64,000 nt of DNA from Micromonospora sp. WMMD1120 (GCF_029626235.1 NZ_JARUBO010000005.1:900501-964500); one strand, 5' to 3'; positions 16,353 through 25,459 are shown, numbered from the stretch's first letter. Program-made: numbers and translations. The notes: generated by a model from the letters alone, not told the origin.

Positions 16353-17194
16353 CACTGCTCCAGGTGGGTGGCGAGGTAGCGCCGGGAGGCGGTGTAGGCC
16401 CGGCTGATCCGCCGGCCCACGGCCGCCATGTCCCGGTACGCCCACGGGGTGTCGTCGCGCGGGTTGAGACCACCGGTCGGCAGGACGTGCACCTCCACCC
16501 CCTCGGGCAGCGCCGCCATCTCCCGGAAGAAGCGGTGCCGACGGGAGATCTCGAACGCGACCTGCGCGATCTCCCACGGCCGCCGGGGCGGCGTCAGCTC
16601 GCGTTCGATCCGGCCCACCTGGAGGACGTAGATGCGGCGCGCTCCGATGGCCACCGCCTCGCCGATCGGGATCGAGTTGACGATGCCACCGTCCACGTAG
16701 TGCGCGCCGTTGATCTCCATGGGCGGAAGCAGACCCGGCACCGAGGCCGACGCCAGCACCGCCGGCACCACCGGCCCGCTGTCGAACCAGTACTCGGCGG
16801 CGCGCTCGATGTGGGCGGCGCAGCAGCGGAACGGCACCCGCAGGTCGGCGAAGGTGGTGTCCGCCCCGAGCGTCGTCTCCAGCAGACGACGCAACGGCCG
16901 GGGTGAGTGCAGGTGGGTGCGGGCGGCGAAGCGGCGCAGTTGCCGGGCGACCGAGTCGCCGTACACCTCGCTCGCCTCCGGCGACGCCCAGAGCCGGACC
17001 AGCCGGTCGGTCACCGCCTCGGACGGGTCGGCGGCGACCAGCGCGCCGTTCACCGCGCCGATGGAGGTGCCGAGCACCATGTCGGGCTGGATGCCGGCGC
17101 GGAACAGCGCCCGCAGCATGCCCACCTCGACCGCGCCGAGCACTCCCCCGCCGCCGAGCACGAACGCCACCGGTCCCCCCACCATGCCTCTCAT
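16352..17194 (-). CDS. Patatin-like phospholipase
   Basis: This 280-residue Ser-Asp dyad lipid hydrolase has the oxyanion motif G-G-G-G-V-L-G-A near residue 15, the nucleophile motif G-T-S-I-G-A-V-N near 43, and D-G-G-I-V-N-S-I-P carrying the catalytic Asp near 170. The length and order fit the RssA/YchK type of bacterial patatin. Two in-frame starts exist: 17194 and 17185, the latter with AGAGGC in front. I keep the longer one. It overlaps the downstream acyltransferase by one base, so both act in the same process, probably membrane lipid turnover. Confidence 0.88.
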   Translation of the reverse strand: MRGMVGGPVAFVLGGGGVLGAVEVGMLRALFRAGIQPDMVLGTSIGAVNGALVAADPSEAVTDRLVRLWASPEASEVYGDSVARQLRRFAARTHLHSPRPLRRLLETTLGADTTFADLRVPFRCCAAHIERAAEYWFDSGPVVPAVLASASVPGLLPPMEINGAHYVDGGIVNSIPIGEAVAIGARRIYVLQVGRIERELTPPRRPWEIAQVAFEISRRHRFFREMAALPEGVEVHVLPTGGLNPRDDTPWAYRDMAAVGRRISRAYTASRRYLATHLEQ

Positions 17195-17350
17195 CCTGGC
17201 ACGGGCCCGCCGCCGACCGGTGGGCCGCTGTCCTCCGACGGTCGGCGCACCGCAGGCACCGCCCGCCGACGGCGGGCGCCGACAGCGTTGACAGGCAGGA
17301 CCCGGTCACGCAACCTGATACGGCTCCCACCCCTGAGGCAGGTGCGATCC

Positions 17351-18784
17351 GTGAAGGCAGCGCTGCATCCGGGCCGATTGTTGGCTCGCAGATACCGACT
17401 CTTGGACCAGATCGGCGCTGGCGGCATGTCGGTCATCTGGCGTGCCCGGGACGAGGTGCTGGACCGGGTCGTCGCGCTCAAGGTGCTCGCCCCGTCGCTC
17501 GCCGCCGACGCGCGGTTCCGGGGGATGGTGCGTGAGGAGGCGCGGGCCGCCGCCCAGTTGGTGCACCCGCACCTGACCTCGGTGCACGACTACGGCGAGA
17601 CCGTCGACCCGGACGGCTCGATCACCTCGTTCGTGGTGATGGAGCTGCTCAACGGCGAGGAGCTGAAGCTGCGCCTCACCGAGGGGCCGTTGCCGTGGAC
17701 CGAGGCGGTCGAGGTGGGCGCGCAGGTCGCCGACGCGTTGGCCGCCGCGCACCGGCTCGGCATCGTGCACCGGGACATCACCCCGGGCAACGTGATGATG
17801 ACCGGTACGGGGGTGAAGGTACTCGACTTCGGCATCGCCACCCGGATCGGCGCTCCGGACGAGGACGAGGACGGCGACACGTTCGGCACCCCGGCGTACG
17901 TCGCACCGGAACGCCTCGACGGCGCGCCCGCGCAGCCCTCCACCGACGTCTACTCGCTCGGCGTCCTGCTCTACGAGGCGCTCACCGGCCGGGTGCCGTA
18001 CCCGGCGGACACCTGGGACCAGCTCAGCGCCGCGCTGGCCAACGACCCGCCACCGACGCTCGCCGAACTGCCGGAACTGCCCGCCCCGATCGCCGAGATC
18101 TGCCTGCGCAGCCTCGCCCGGAACCCGGCCGAGCGGCCGACCGCCCGGCAGGTCGCCACCGCGCTCCGCGACCACCTGCTGCCCACCGAACCGCCGACCG
18201 CCACCGTCCGGGTGCCCGCCGAACCCCCGCCGCCGGCCGCCGGCACACCGGCTCCGGTGGCGACGACGGACCCGCCGGGCGACCCGGTCACCGCGTCGAG
18301 GTGGCCGGCCCGGCGGCTCGCGTTGCTCCTGGCGCTGGCCGTCGGGGTGACGCTGGCCGTGGTGGCTCTCCTACCCGACGGCCCGACACGTCGCACGCCG
18401 CCCTCGGCCGGCCCGACCGCGAGCCCGTCGAGCGACCCACCCACGCCGTCGACAACCGCGCCGACGGCGGCCCCGGCCACACCGTCGGGCACCGGTTCGC
18501 CGACCACGGACCCGGGCACCCTGACCGAGGCCGCCAACCGCATCCACGGGCTGATCGACGCGGGGCAGAGCGCCGGCGAGATCCGTGACGACGTGGCCCT
18601 CGACCTGCGCAACGAGCTGCGCAACCTGACAGCGGCGGTCAGCTCCGGCCGCGAGGAGCTGGCGCCCCCGGTGGCCCGGCTGCGCGAGAAGGTCACCGTC
18701 CGGGTCGGTGAGCAGGGCATCAGTCCGGCGTACGCGGCCCGGCTCGACGCCGCCATCGCCCAGCTCGGCGCGGTGCAGGTGTGA
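17351..18784 (+). CDS. Membrane-anchored Ser/Thr protein kinase (PknB-like) with altered catalytic loop
   Basis: This 477-residue protein starts at GTG 17351. The kinase domain occupies about residues 13-280: glycine loop I-G-A-G-G-M-S-V, lysine in V-A-L-K-V-L, metal-binding V-L-D-F-G, then G-T-P-A-Y-V-A-P-E. The catalytic loop reads H-R-D-I-T-P-G-N, with threonine where most kinases have lysine (H-R-D-x-K-P-x-N). A Pro/Ala linker, one membrane helix (LALLLALAVGVTLAVVALL) and a Ser/Thr/Pro stalk lead to an external domain of about 95 residues, which looks helical and carries no PASTA repeat. An active kinase is likely but should be tested. Confidence 0.9.
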   Translation: MKAALHPGRLLARRYRLLDQIGAGGMSVIWRARDEVLDRVVALKVLAPSLAADARFRGMVREEARAAAQLVHPHLTSVHDYGETVDPDGSITSFVVMELLNGEELKLRLTEGPLPWTEAVEVGAQVADALAAAHRLGIVHRDITPGNVMMTGTGVKVLDFGIATRIGAPDEDEDGDTFGTPAYVAPERLDGAPAQPSTDVYSLGVLLYEALTGRVPYPADTWDQLSAALANDPPPTLAELPELPAPIAEICLRSLARNPAERPTARQVATALRDHLLPTEPPTATVRVPAEPPPPAAGTPAPVATTDPPGDPVTASRWPARRLALLLALAVGVTLAVVALLPDGPTRRTPPSAGPTASPSSDPPTPSTTAPTAAPATPSGTGSPTTDPGTLTEAANRIHGLIDAGQSAGEIRDDVALDLRNELRNLTAAVSSGREELAPPVARLREKVTVRVGEQGISPAYAARLDAAIAQLGAVQV

Positions 18785-18800
18785 CCACACCACGCCCCGG

Positions 18801-19913
18801 TCAGCGGGTCGGCACCCGTGCCGTTTCGCGGTTCTCGCGCCGGTCCAGCGCGAAGCGTCGGTAGACCTCCGCGTAGCCGTACGCCATCCGCTCGACCGAG
18901 AAGCCCTGCGCCACGTGTGCCACGCAGTCCTCCGGGTCGAGGCGTTCCGCCGCCCGCAACGCCCCGGGCAACTCCTCCGGCCGCTCCACGACCAGCCCGG
19001 TCCGCCCCGGCCGGACCAGCTCCGGCACCGCGCCCCGGTTGAGGGCGACCACCGGCGTACCGGTCGCCATCGCCTCCAGCATCACCATGCCGAAGGGCTC
19101 GTCCCACTGGATCGGCATGATCAGACAGCGGGCGTCGACGAGCATCCGTAGCGTCGCCGCGCGATCCGCGTTCAACACGACCGTCACGTCCTGGTCGACG
19201 AGCGGCGCGACGACCTGCTCGTAGTAGCGGCGTTCGGCCGGCTCGTTGCACTTGCCGGCCAGTAGCAGCGGCAGCCCGGCGGCCCGGCACGCCCGGATGG
19301 CGACGTCCGGGCCCTTGTCCGGGCTGAACCGCGCCAGCCACAGCACCGGCCCCCGACCGGGTGCGGTCTTGCGCGGCAGCCCCCTGGTGTCCAGCGCGTT
19401 GTGCACGGTGCCGGCCCAGGGCAGGCCGGGGTTGAGCTGCCGCTGGGCGTGCGAGATCGCCACCAGGGCGATGCCCGCGTCGACGTCGCCGAGCACGTCG
19501 CCGTACTCCCCCACCGGGTTGCCGTGCACCGTCGCGACGGTCGGTACGGCACGGCGACCGGCGACCAGCGGGCCGATGGTGGTGTGGTCGTGGATCACGT
19601 CGAAGTCGTCGGCGGTGATCAGCCGGTTCACCCGGGCCAGATGGGCCAGCTCGGGCAGCGACTCGCCGAGCCGGTCGTACTGGACCTCGGACACGGTGGA
19701 GACGAAGCCGTCGGCAGCCGTGCCGTGGTCGTCGCCCGCGCCGAACAGGGTCACCGAGTGCCCCTGCCCGGTGAGCCCGTCCACCAGGGCGGCCACCACC
19801 TGCTCCAGACCGCCGTAACCGGGCGGCGGCACCGACAACCAGGGCGGGACCACCATCGCGACACGCAGGGACCGCTCAGCCGGGCGACCCGCAGTCAGGT
19901 GGTTCACGGCCAC
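18801..19913 (-). CDS. Family 4 glycosyltransferase
   Basis: This 370-residue GT-B enzyme has an N-terminal acceptor lobe starting V-A-M-V-V-P-P-W and containing P-P-P-G-Y-G-G-L-E. The C-terminal donor lobe carries L-A-R-F-S-P-D-K-G near residue 215 and E-P-F-G-M-V-M-L-E-A-M-A-T-G-T-P-V-V near 295, the E-x7-E signature of retaining GT4 enzymes. It transfers a sugar from a nucleotide donor to an unknown acceptor, in the cytosol or at the membrane face. There is no membrane segment and no polysaccharide cluster nearby. It converges on the kinase gene with a gap of 16 bases. Confidence 0.88.
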   Translation of the reverse strand: MAVNHLTAGRPAERSLRVAMVVPPWLSVPPPGYGGLEQVVAALVDGLTGQGHSVTLFGAGDDHGTAADGFVSTVSEVQYDRLGESLPELAHLARVNRLITADDFDVIHDHTTIGPLVAGRRAVPTVATVHGNPVGEYGDVLGDVDAGIALVAISHAQRQLNPGLPWAGTVHNALDTRGLPRKTAPGRGPVLWLARFSPDKGPDVAIRACRAAGLPLLLAGKCNEPAERRYYEQVVAPLVDQDVTVVLNADRAATLRMLVDARCLIMPIQWDEPFGMVMLEAMATGTPVVALNRGAVPELVRPGRTGLVVERPEELPGALRAAERLDPEDCVAHVAQGFSVERMAYGYAEVYRRFALDRRENRETARVPTR

Positions 19914-20013
19914 GCGTCCTCCCCGTTGCTGTCCGGCACGGTGGCGCCTCCGGTCGCGATGGTCGGCGGCGGTTTCCCCGTGTGGTCGCCGGTAAACGGG
20001 ACGACGCGGACGA

Positions 20014-20679
20014 TCACCCGCCGACCAGGAGCTGGTCGTGCACCACCCGCACCCCGGGCGCGGACCAGGCCACCCGCTCGACCTGGTCGCGTTCCCACCA
20101 CGAACGGACCACCCCGGCGAGGACCAGCGTGTCGCCGTCCACCTCGACCGTCACCCGCTCGCCGCCGAGCGTGCGGAGCAGCGCCCGCTGGACGTCCCGC
20201 CGCAGCCGTTCCGCCTGCGGCGGCGCCGCCGGACGTACCTCGATCAGGTTGGTGTTGCCGCGTACCCCGTCGAGCCGCCGGACCGCGTCCTCGGCGGCAC
20301 GCCGCTGCCAGCCGAACTCGACCTCACCGCGCAGCATCAGCCAGCCGTTGGCAACCGTCACGTCCAGCCGTTCGGCCGGTACGAAGCTGTCCCACTCCAA
20401 CGCCCGCGTGGCGGCGGTGGCGATCTCCGCGTCGGTACGCCCCGGTGTGCCCGGCAGCCGTACCTCGATCTCGTCGGCCACCGCGCGGACGCCACGGACC
20501 CGTTGCGCGCAGCGGGTCGCGGCCCACCGGCGGGCGGCGCCGGCCACGAAGCCGGTCAGGGTGACCACGCCCCGGTCGACGGTCACGCCGATCTCGTTCG
20601 GCTGCGACCGGGCGTCCCAGGCCAGCTCCGCCAGGACGTCCCGTTGGATCAGTCGGTCGTCGCGGACGTGCGCTGTCAT
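20014..20679 (-). CDS. Protein with three BON domains
   Basis: This 221-residue protein starts at the ATG of M-T-A-H-V-R-D-D. It contains three BON-type units at about 1-70, 75-140 and 145-220. Each has the pattern of an alpha helix, a V-x-V-x-x-G-x-V-x-L-x-G turn (VDRGVVTLTGFV, VANGWLMLRGEV, VDGDTLVLAGVV) and a closing helix with A-x-x-V-x-G-V. BON domains bind phospholipid or other surfaces. There is no signal peptide, so it may be cytoplasmic or membrane-associated, as with stress-linked BON proteins in actinomycetes. It lies downstream of the HtrA operon but is separated from it by a hairpin. Confidence 0.85.
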   Translation of the reverse strand: MTAHVRDDRLIQRDVLAELAWDARSQPNEIGVTVDRGVVTLTGFVAGAARRWAATRCAQRVRGVRAVADEIEVRLPGTPGRTDAEIATAATRALEWDSFVPAERLDVTVANGWLMLRGEVEFGWQRRAAEDAVRRLDGVRGNTNLIEVRPAAPPQAERLRRDVQRALLRTLGGERVTVEVDGDTLVLAGVVRSWWERDQVERVAWSAPGVRVVHDQLLVGG

Positions 20680-20730
20680 CGCATCCACCCCCGGTTTCCG
20701 GTCGCACCCGAACCTGCCCGGCACACGGGT

Positions 20731-20765
20731 GACGGCGGTTCACCCGATCCGGGTGAACCGCCGTC
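20731..20765 (-). terminator. Perfect hairpin after the HtrA operon
   Basis: The arms GACGGCGGTTCACCC and GGGTGAACCGCCGTC pair perfectly over 15 bases around GATCC. It lies 88 bases past the htrA stop and before the BON gene, so it probably ends htrA transcripts. Confidence 0.75.
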
Positions 20766-20852
20766 CGGGCGGAAGAAGCGGCGGGTGACGGAGCCGACCC
20801 CCTCGGCCCCGCCACCCGCCGCCGGAGGGAGGAAGCAGGTTTCAGATGTCGG

Positions 20853-22409
20853 TCAGGACGTCTCGGCGAGCGTCACGGACACGGTCTTCTCGACACCGTT
20901 GCGCTTGAACTGCACCTCGACCCGGTCGCCGACCTTGCCGGCCTGCACCGCGCCGACCAGGTCGTCGGAGTCGTTCACCGGCTTGTCGCCGAACCTGGTG
21001 ACCACGTCGCCACGCTGGAGACCGGCCTTCTCGGCCGGGCTGCCCGGGGTGACCGACGCGACGAGCGCGCCGCCGCCCTCGGCCGGGTTGACGCCGACGC
21101 CGAGCGACGGGTGGCTCACCTTCTCGCCGCGCTGGAGCTTGCCCGCGACGTCCTTGGCCTTGTTGCTGGGGATGGCGAAGCCGACGCCGATGTTGCCGGT
21201 GCTCTGCCCGGAGGTCGCGATGGCGGTGTTCACGCCGATCACCTCGCCCCGGGTGTTGACCAGCGCGCCACCGGAGTTGCCGGGGTTGATCGGGGCGTCG
21301 GTCTGGAGCAGGCCGGAGATCGAGCTGACCGGCTGGCCCTGCCGGGTGGGGTCCTGCGGCTGGCCCTCGCCGGCCCGGATGGTGCGGTCCCGGGCGCTGA
21401 GGATGCCCGAGGTCACCGACCCCTGGAGGCCGAGCGGGCTGCCCAGGGCGAGGACCTGGTCGCCGACCTGCATGGCGTCGCTGTCGCCGAACGTCGCCGC
21501 CTTGAGGTCGCTCACCCCGTTGGCCTTGACCACGGCCAGGTCGGTCTTCGGGTCGGTGCCGATGATCTTCGCGTCGGCGGTCTTTCCGTCGGCGAAGACC
21601 ACCCGTACGGCGTCCCCGGCGGCGGAGGCGACCACGTGGTTGTTGGTCAGCACGTAACCGTCGGCGCTGAGCACCACCCCGGAGCCCTCACCGCTGTCGG
21701 TGGTGATCGAGACGACGCTGTCCTGCACCGATGCGGCGATCTTGGGCAGGTCGGCGCCGTTGATCACGGGTGCCGCCGAGTAGGTGCGGGTGACGCCGCC
21801 GCTGTCGCCGTCGAGGGCGAGCGCGAGCGCCCCGCCGGCCACGCCGGAGCCGAGCATGAGCGCGAACACCGCGACGCCGGCGCCGGCGAACTTGGCGATC
21901 CGGCCCGGCCGGGGACCGCTGCCGGGCGGCGCGACCTGCGGGCCCCACGGCGGGACCGGCTGGCCCGGGTGCTGCTGGTGCTGCCCGGGGTGGTGCTGGT
22001 GGTGTTGCTGGTACGCCACACCCGGCTGGCCCGCGCCGGCCCAGCCGGACTGCTGGCCCTGGTACCACTGGGCGCCGGGGTAGTGGCCGGCGGCCGGCTG
22101 CGGGTAGCCGGGCTGGCCGGACGTCGGGTGGCCGGAGACCGGGTACGGCGGCGCGGAGGGGGTGGCGGCCGGCGGCTCGTACCCGGTCGGCTGGGCGGTG
22201 GCCGGGGCAACCCCGCCCGGCTGGCCGGCGTACCCCGAGGGGCCGGCGGTGGTGGTCTCCGGGTCGCCGGTGGTCGGGACGACCGGCACCGGAGTGGTCG
22301 GTGAGTCGGACTGCGCGCGCTCGTCGCGCGGCAGCTCGGCGGTGGGGTGCGACGGCTCGGCGTCGGTGGGGGCCGGCCGGCGCTGCGGGTCGGACTCGAA
22401 CTCGGTCAT
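20853..22409 (-). CDS. HtrA/DegP-like membrane serine protease with PDZ domain
   Basis: This 518-residue protein has a cytoplasmic Pro/Gly/Gln-rich N-terminus (about 175 residues), one membrane helix (AGVAVFALMLGSGVAGGALAL) and a trypsin-like domain. The triad lies in T-N-N-H-V-V (His), T-D-L-A-V-V-K (Asp) and N-P-G-N-S-G-G-A-L (Ser). A C-terminal PDZ has G-S-P-A-E-K-A-G-L-Q-R-G-D. ATG 22409 follows GGAGAAGG. It degrades or holds misfolded proteins at the outer membrane face. It lies 62 bases downstream of the kinase-regulator pair, as PepD follows MprAB in mycobacteria, which suggests envelope-stress control by that pair. Confidence 0.93.
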   Translation of the reverse strand: MTEFESDPQRRPAPTDAEPSHPTAELPRDERAQSDSPTTPVPVVPTTGDPETTTAGPSGYAGQPGGVAPATAQPTGYEPPAATPSAPPYPVSGHPTSGQPGYPQPAAGHYPGAQWYQGQQSGWAGAGQPGVAYQQHHQHHPGQHQQHPGQPVPPWGPQVAPPGSGPRPGRIAKFAGAGVAVFALMLGSGVAGGALALALDGDSGGVTRTYSAAPVINGADLPKIAASVQDSVVSITTDSGEGSGVVLSADGYVLTNNHVVASAAGDAVRVVFADGKTADAKIIGTDPKTDLAVVKANGVSDLKAATFGDSDAMQVGDQVLALGSPLGLQGSVTSGILSARDRTIRAGEGQPQDPTRQGQPVSSISGLLQTDAPINPGNSGGALVNTRGEVIGVNTAIATSGQSTGNIGVGFAIPSNKAKDVAGKLQRGEKVSHPSLGVGVNPAEGGGALVASVTPGSPAEKAGLQRGDVVTRFGDKPVNDSDDLVGAVQAGKVGDRVEVQFKRNGVEKTVSVTLAETS

Positions 22410-22471
22410 GGCACTACCTTCTCCCCCCGCTCTGCGTTCAAGCTGGAACCGTCCTGGAAGTTGGCTGAAAG

Positions 22472-24034
22472 TCACTCGGCCGGCCCGTCGCCCTGGTGCA
22501 GCAGTGGCAGCCGGACCCGGAAGGTGGCCCCGCCACCGGGCGTCTCGGCCACCTCGACCGAGCCGTGGTGGGCGGCGACGAGCGCGGCGACGATGGCCAG
22601 GCCGAGGCCGGTGCCGGTGTTGCCGTCGGCCCGCCGGGTCCGCGCCGCGTCGGCCCGGTAGAACCGTTCGAAGACCCGCTCCGCCTGCTCCGCCGTCAGG
22701 CCGGGTCCGGTGTCGGCCACCTCCACGACGGCGAAGCCACCCGGTTCGGCGCGCAGGCGCACCCGGATCTCGGCCTCCGGCGGGGTGTGCGTCAAGGCGT
22801 TGGTGACCAGGTTGCCGATGACCTGACGCAGCCGCGCGTCGTCGGCGGAGACGACGAGCGGGCCCGAATCGGACTCGATCTCCAGCTCGATCCGCCGGTC
22901 CGGGGCCACCACCCGCGCCGCCTGCACCGCGTCGGAGGCGAGCACCGGCAGCTCCACGGGGGTCAGCGCGAGCGGTCGCTCCCGGTCCAACCGGGCGAGC
23001 AGCAGCAGGTCCTCCACCAGGAGTCCCATCCGGGCCGCCTCGTCCTCGATCCGGCGCAGCAGGCCGGCGGTCTGCTCCGGCTCGCGGGCCGCGCCCTGCC
23101 GGTACAGCTCAGCGAAGCCCCGGATGGTGGTCAGCGGCGTCCGCAGCTCGTGCGAGGCGTCGGCGACGAACTGGCGCATCCGTTCCTCGGAGCGGATGGC
23201 GCGCGCCTCGGACGCCTGGGCGGCGACAGCGGCGTCCCGGGCGGCGCTCTCCGCCCAGCGCGCCGAGGTCTCCGACGCGGCCCGGGCGGTGAACGCCGCC
23301 TCGATCTGGGTGAGCATCGCGTTCAGGGCACGGGAGAGCCGGCCCAGCTCGGAGGTCGGATGCTCCTCACCCTCCTCCGGGTCGGGCACCCGGCGGGTCA
23401 GGTCACCGCCGGCGATGGCGGCGGCGGTGCGTTCGATCTCGACGAGGGGTTTGAGGCTGGTCCGCACGATCGCCGCGCCGACCGACGCCAGCATGATCAG
23501 CACCGCTCCGCCGACCAGCAGGTCGATCCAGGCCAGCCGCTTCACGGCGAGATCGACGTCGGTCAGGTGCTGGCCGATCGCGGCCACCTGACCGTTGGGC
23601 AGCTCCGTGTAGAGCATCCGCCAACGCACCGAGCTGTCCCGGGCGCGGACGGTGCGCGGCACGCCGCCCTGGGCCGCCTCCTGCGTCTCGAACCCGCTGG
23701 CGTCGTTCGGCCACGGTGGCAGGTCGTCCACCCGGAAGCGGGTCTTGTCGTACACCGGTCTCTGCACCTGGCCGGTCGCCGGGGTGGTCAGCACGACCAC
23801 GTAGTCGCTGGGCAGCGAGACGGAGTCCGTCGACGGCGTGATGGACTGGATCCCCTTGGCGGAGCTGCGCAGCTCCCAGTCGATCTGGTCGACCAGGTAG
23901 TTGTGCAGGAAGTACGCGGTCGACACGCTGATCACCAGCAGCGCGACGGCGACCAGGGCCAGCACCGAGGTGACCAGCTTGATCCGCAGCGGTACGCCCC
24001 GGACCCGTCCCTTCGCCTGCTGGACCGGGTTCAC
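22472..24034 (-). CDS. Sensor histidine kinase, MprB-like
   Basis: This 520-residue membrane sensor has two membrane helices (about 18-40 and 180-200) that flank a periplasmic domain of about 140 residues. A HAMP follows, then HisKA with the phosphorylated His in A-S-H-E-L-R-T-P-L, then HATPase with N-L-V-T-N-A-L-T-H-T and D-T-G-P-G-L. Its ATG overlaps the stop of the response-regulator gene by four bases. The order regulator-kinase-HtrA resembles mprA-mprB-pepD, the envelope-stress system of mycobacteria. The signal is probably envelope damage, by analogy. Confidence 0.93.
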   Translation of the reverse strand: MNPVQQAKGRVRGVPLRIKLVTSVLALVAVALLVISVSTAYFLHNYLVDQIDWELRSSAKGIQSITPSTDSVSLPSDYVVVLTTPATGQVQRPVYDKTRFRVDDLPPWPNDASGFETQEAAQGGVPRTVRARDSSVRWRMLYTELPNGQVAAIGQHLTDVDLAVKRLAWIDLLVGGAVLIMLASVGAAIVRTSLKPLVEIERTAAAIAGGDLTRRVPDPEEGEEHPTSELGRLSRALNAMLTQIEAAFTARAASETSARWAESAARDAAVAAQASEARAIRSEERMRQFVADASHELRTPLTTIRGFAELYRQGAAREPEQTAGLLRRIEDEAARMGLLVEDLLLLARLDRERPLALTPVELPVLASDAVQAARVVAPDRRIELEIESDSGPLVVSADDARLRQVIGNLVTNALTHTPPEAEIRVRLRAEPGGFAVVEVADTGPGLTAEQAERVFERFYRADAARTRRADGNTGTGLGLAIVAALVAAHHGSVEVAETPGGGATFRVRLPLLHQGDGPAE

Positions 24035-24732
24035 GCCGCCGGCTTGCGCAGCACGTATCCGACGCCGCGGAGGGTGTGGATCAGCCGAGGCTGGGTGGTG
24101 TCCACCTTGCGGCGCAGGTAGGAGATGTAGGACTCGACGATGTTGTCGTCACCACGGAAGTCGTAGTTCCAGACGTGGTCGAGGATCTGCGCCTTGGACA
24201 GCACCCGGTTGGCGTTGAGCATCAGATAGCGCAGCAGCTTGAACTCGGTGGGCGAGAGCTGCACCCGCTGCCCGGCCCGGTGCACCTCGTGGGTCTCCTC
24301 GTCCAACTCCAGGTCGGCGAAGGTGAGCCGGGACGGCGCCTGCTCGCCGGTCGTGGTGCGGCGCAGCACGGCGCGGATGCGCGCGGTCAGCTCCTCCAGG
24401 CTGAACGGCTTGGTGACGTAGTCGTCGCCGCCCAGGGTGAGCCCACGGATCTTGTCGTCGGTGGCGTCCCGGGCGGTCAGGAACACCACGGGGGTACGCG
24501 TCCCGCCCTCGCGGAGCATCCGGATGACCTCGAAGCCGTCCAGGTCGGGGAGCATCACGTCGAGCACCACCAGGTCGGGCCGGTGGTCCTTGGCCGCGTG
24601 CAGCGCCGCGCTCCCGCTGGTCGCGGTGGCCACGTCGAAGCCCGCGAACCGTAGGCTCGCGGAGAGCAGTTCGAGGATGTTGGGGTCGTCCTCGACGACG
24701 AGCAGACGCGCCTCGGTCTGGGTAGCGGGCAT
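24031..24732 (-). CDS. OmpR/PhoB-family response regulator, MprA-like
   Basis: This 233-residue protein has a receiver domain (residues 9-120) with the acidic pair V-E-D-D, the phospho-acceptor Asp in V-V-L-D-V-M-L-P-D, Thr in F-L-T-A-R and Lys in V-T-K-P-F-S. A winged-helix DNA-binding domain follows (about 135-230, ending L-I-H-T-L-R-G-V-G-Y-V-L). It activates or represses target promoters after phosphorylation by the coupled kinase. It is the first gene of a three-gene operon, with a four-base overlap to the kinase. The AT-richer stretch just upstream (24735-24790) may carry its promoter. Confidence 0.94.
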   Translation of the reverse strand: MPATQTEARLLVVEDDPNILELLSASLRFAGFDVATATSGSAALHAAKDHRPDLVVLDVMLPDLDGFEVIRMLREGGTRTPVVFLTARDATDDKIRGLTLGGDDYVTKPFSLEELTARIRAVLRRTTTGEQAPSRLTFADLELDEETHEVHRAGQRVQLSPTEFKLLRYLMLNANRVLSKAQILDHVWNYDFRGDDNIVESYISYLRRKVDTTQPRLIHTLRGVGYVLRKPAA

Positions 24733-24847
24733 GCGCCCATCATCGGTGACGTCACTGCGTCAGCGCTGGACGCTTCCTGCAAAAACCCTGTGAGTCGCCG
24801 GCCACCCCTTGCGGCCCGCGTGGTCGGTGTGCGGCGCGGTGGGGTGG

Positions 24848-25459
24848 TCAGCGCAGCAGGCGGCGCAGCCCGTCCAGGGCGCCGTCGAGCAGCCGGACGG
24901 CGGTGCGTAGCTGGGTGTCGCTGAACTGCCGGCCGCGGACCAGCCGACCGACCTCGGTGGTGAAGGCGGCGAGGCGCTTGTCGAGGTCGTCGAGCAGGTC
25001 GGCCTGCGGCCCGGCGGACGGCCCCGGCCGGGGTGGCGGGGCCGGCGGCTCCCACCGGGCCCGCCGGGTCTGCCGGGTGGCCTCGCTCAGCTCCCGCTTG
25101 AGGTCGCGTACCGAGCCGCGCACCTCGCTGCGGATCTCGCCGGCCAGGCTGGAGAGGTCGGCCACCGAGGCGGCGATGTCCGCCTCCAGCGCGGTCAGCT
25201 CGTCGGCGCGCTGGCGCAGCTCGGCACGGCCCGCATCGGTGATGTCGTACGTCTTGCGGCCCCCGGCCGCGGTGTGGCTGACCAGGCCCTCGGCCTCCAG
25301 CCGTTGCAGCCGTGGGTAGATGGTGCCGGCGCTGGGCGCGTACAGCCCGAGGAACCGGTCCTCCAGCAGGCGAATCAGCTCGTAGCCGTGCTTCGGGCCG
25401 TCGTCGAGGAGCTTGAGCAGGTAGAGCCGGAGCCGCCCGTGGCTGAACACGGCGGTCAC
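24848..25459 (-). CDS. PadR-family transcriptional regulator
   Basis: This 203-residue regulator has a PadR winged helix in residues 8-85, with H-G-Y-E-L-I-R-L-L-E, S-A-G-T-I-Y-P-R-L-Q-R-L-E and G-L-V-x-H motifs. A long charged coiled-coil and a Pro-rich linker follow, then a helical C-terminus that gives dimerisation. PadR regulators repress nearby genes and respond to small ligands or stress. The start ATG overlaps the stop of the upstream DUF4097 gene by four bases, so both are cotranscribed. Co-occurrence of PadR with DUF4097 proteins is common in actinobacteria. The effector is unknown. Confidence 0.9.
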   Translation of the reverse strand: MTAVFSHGRLRLYLLKLLDDGPKHGYELIRLLEDRFLGLYAPSAGTIYPRLQRLEAEGLVSHTAAGGRKTYDITDAGRAELRQRADELTALEADIAASVADLSSLAGEIRSEVRGSVRDLKRELSEATRQTRRARWEPPAPPPRPGPSAGPQADLLDDLDKRLAAFTTEVGRLVRGRQFSDTQLRTAVRLLDGALDGLRRLLR

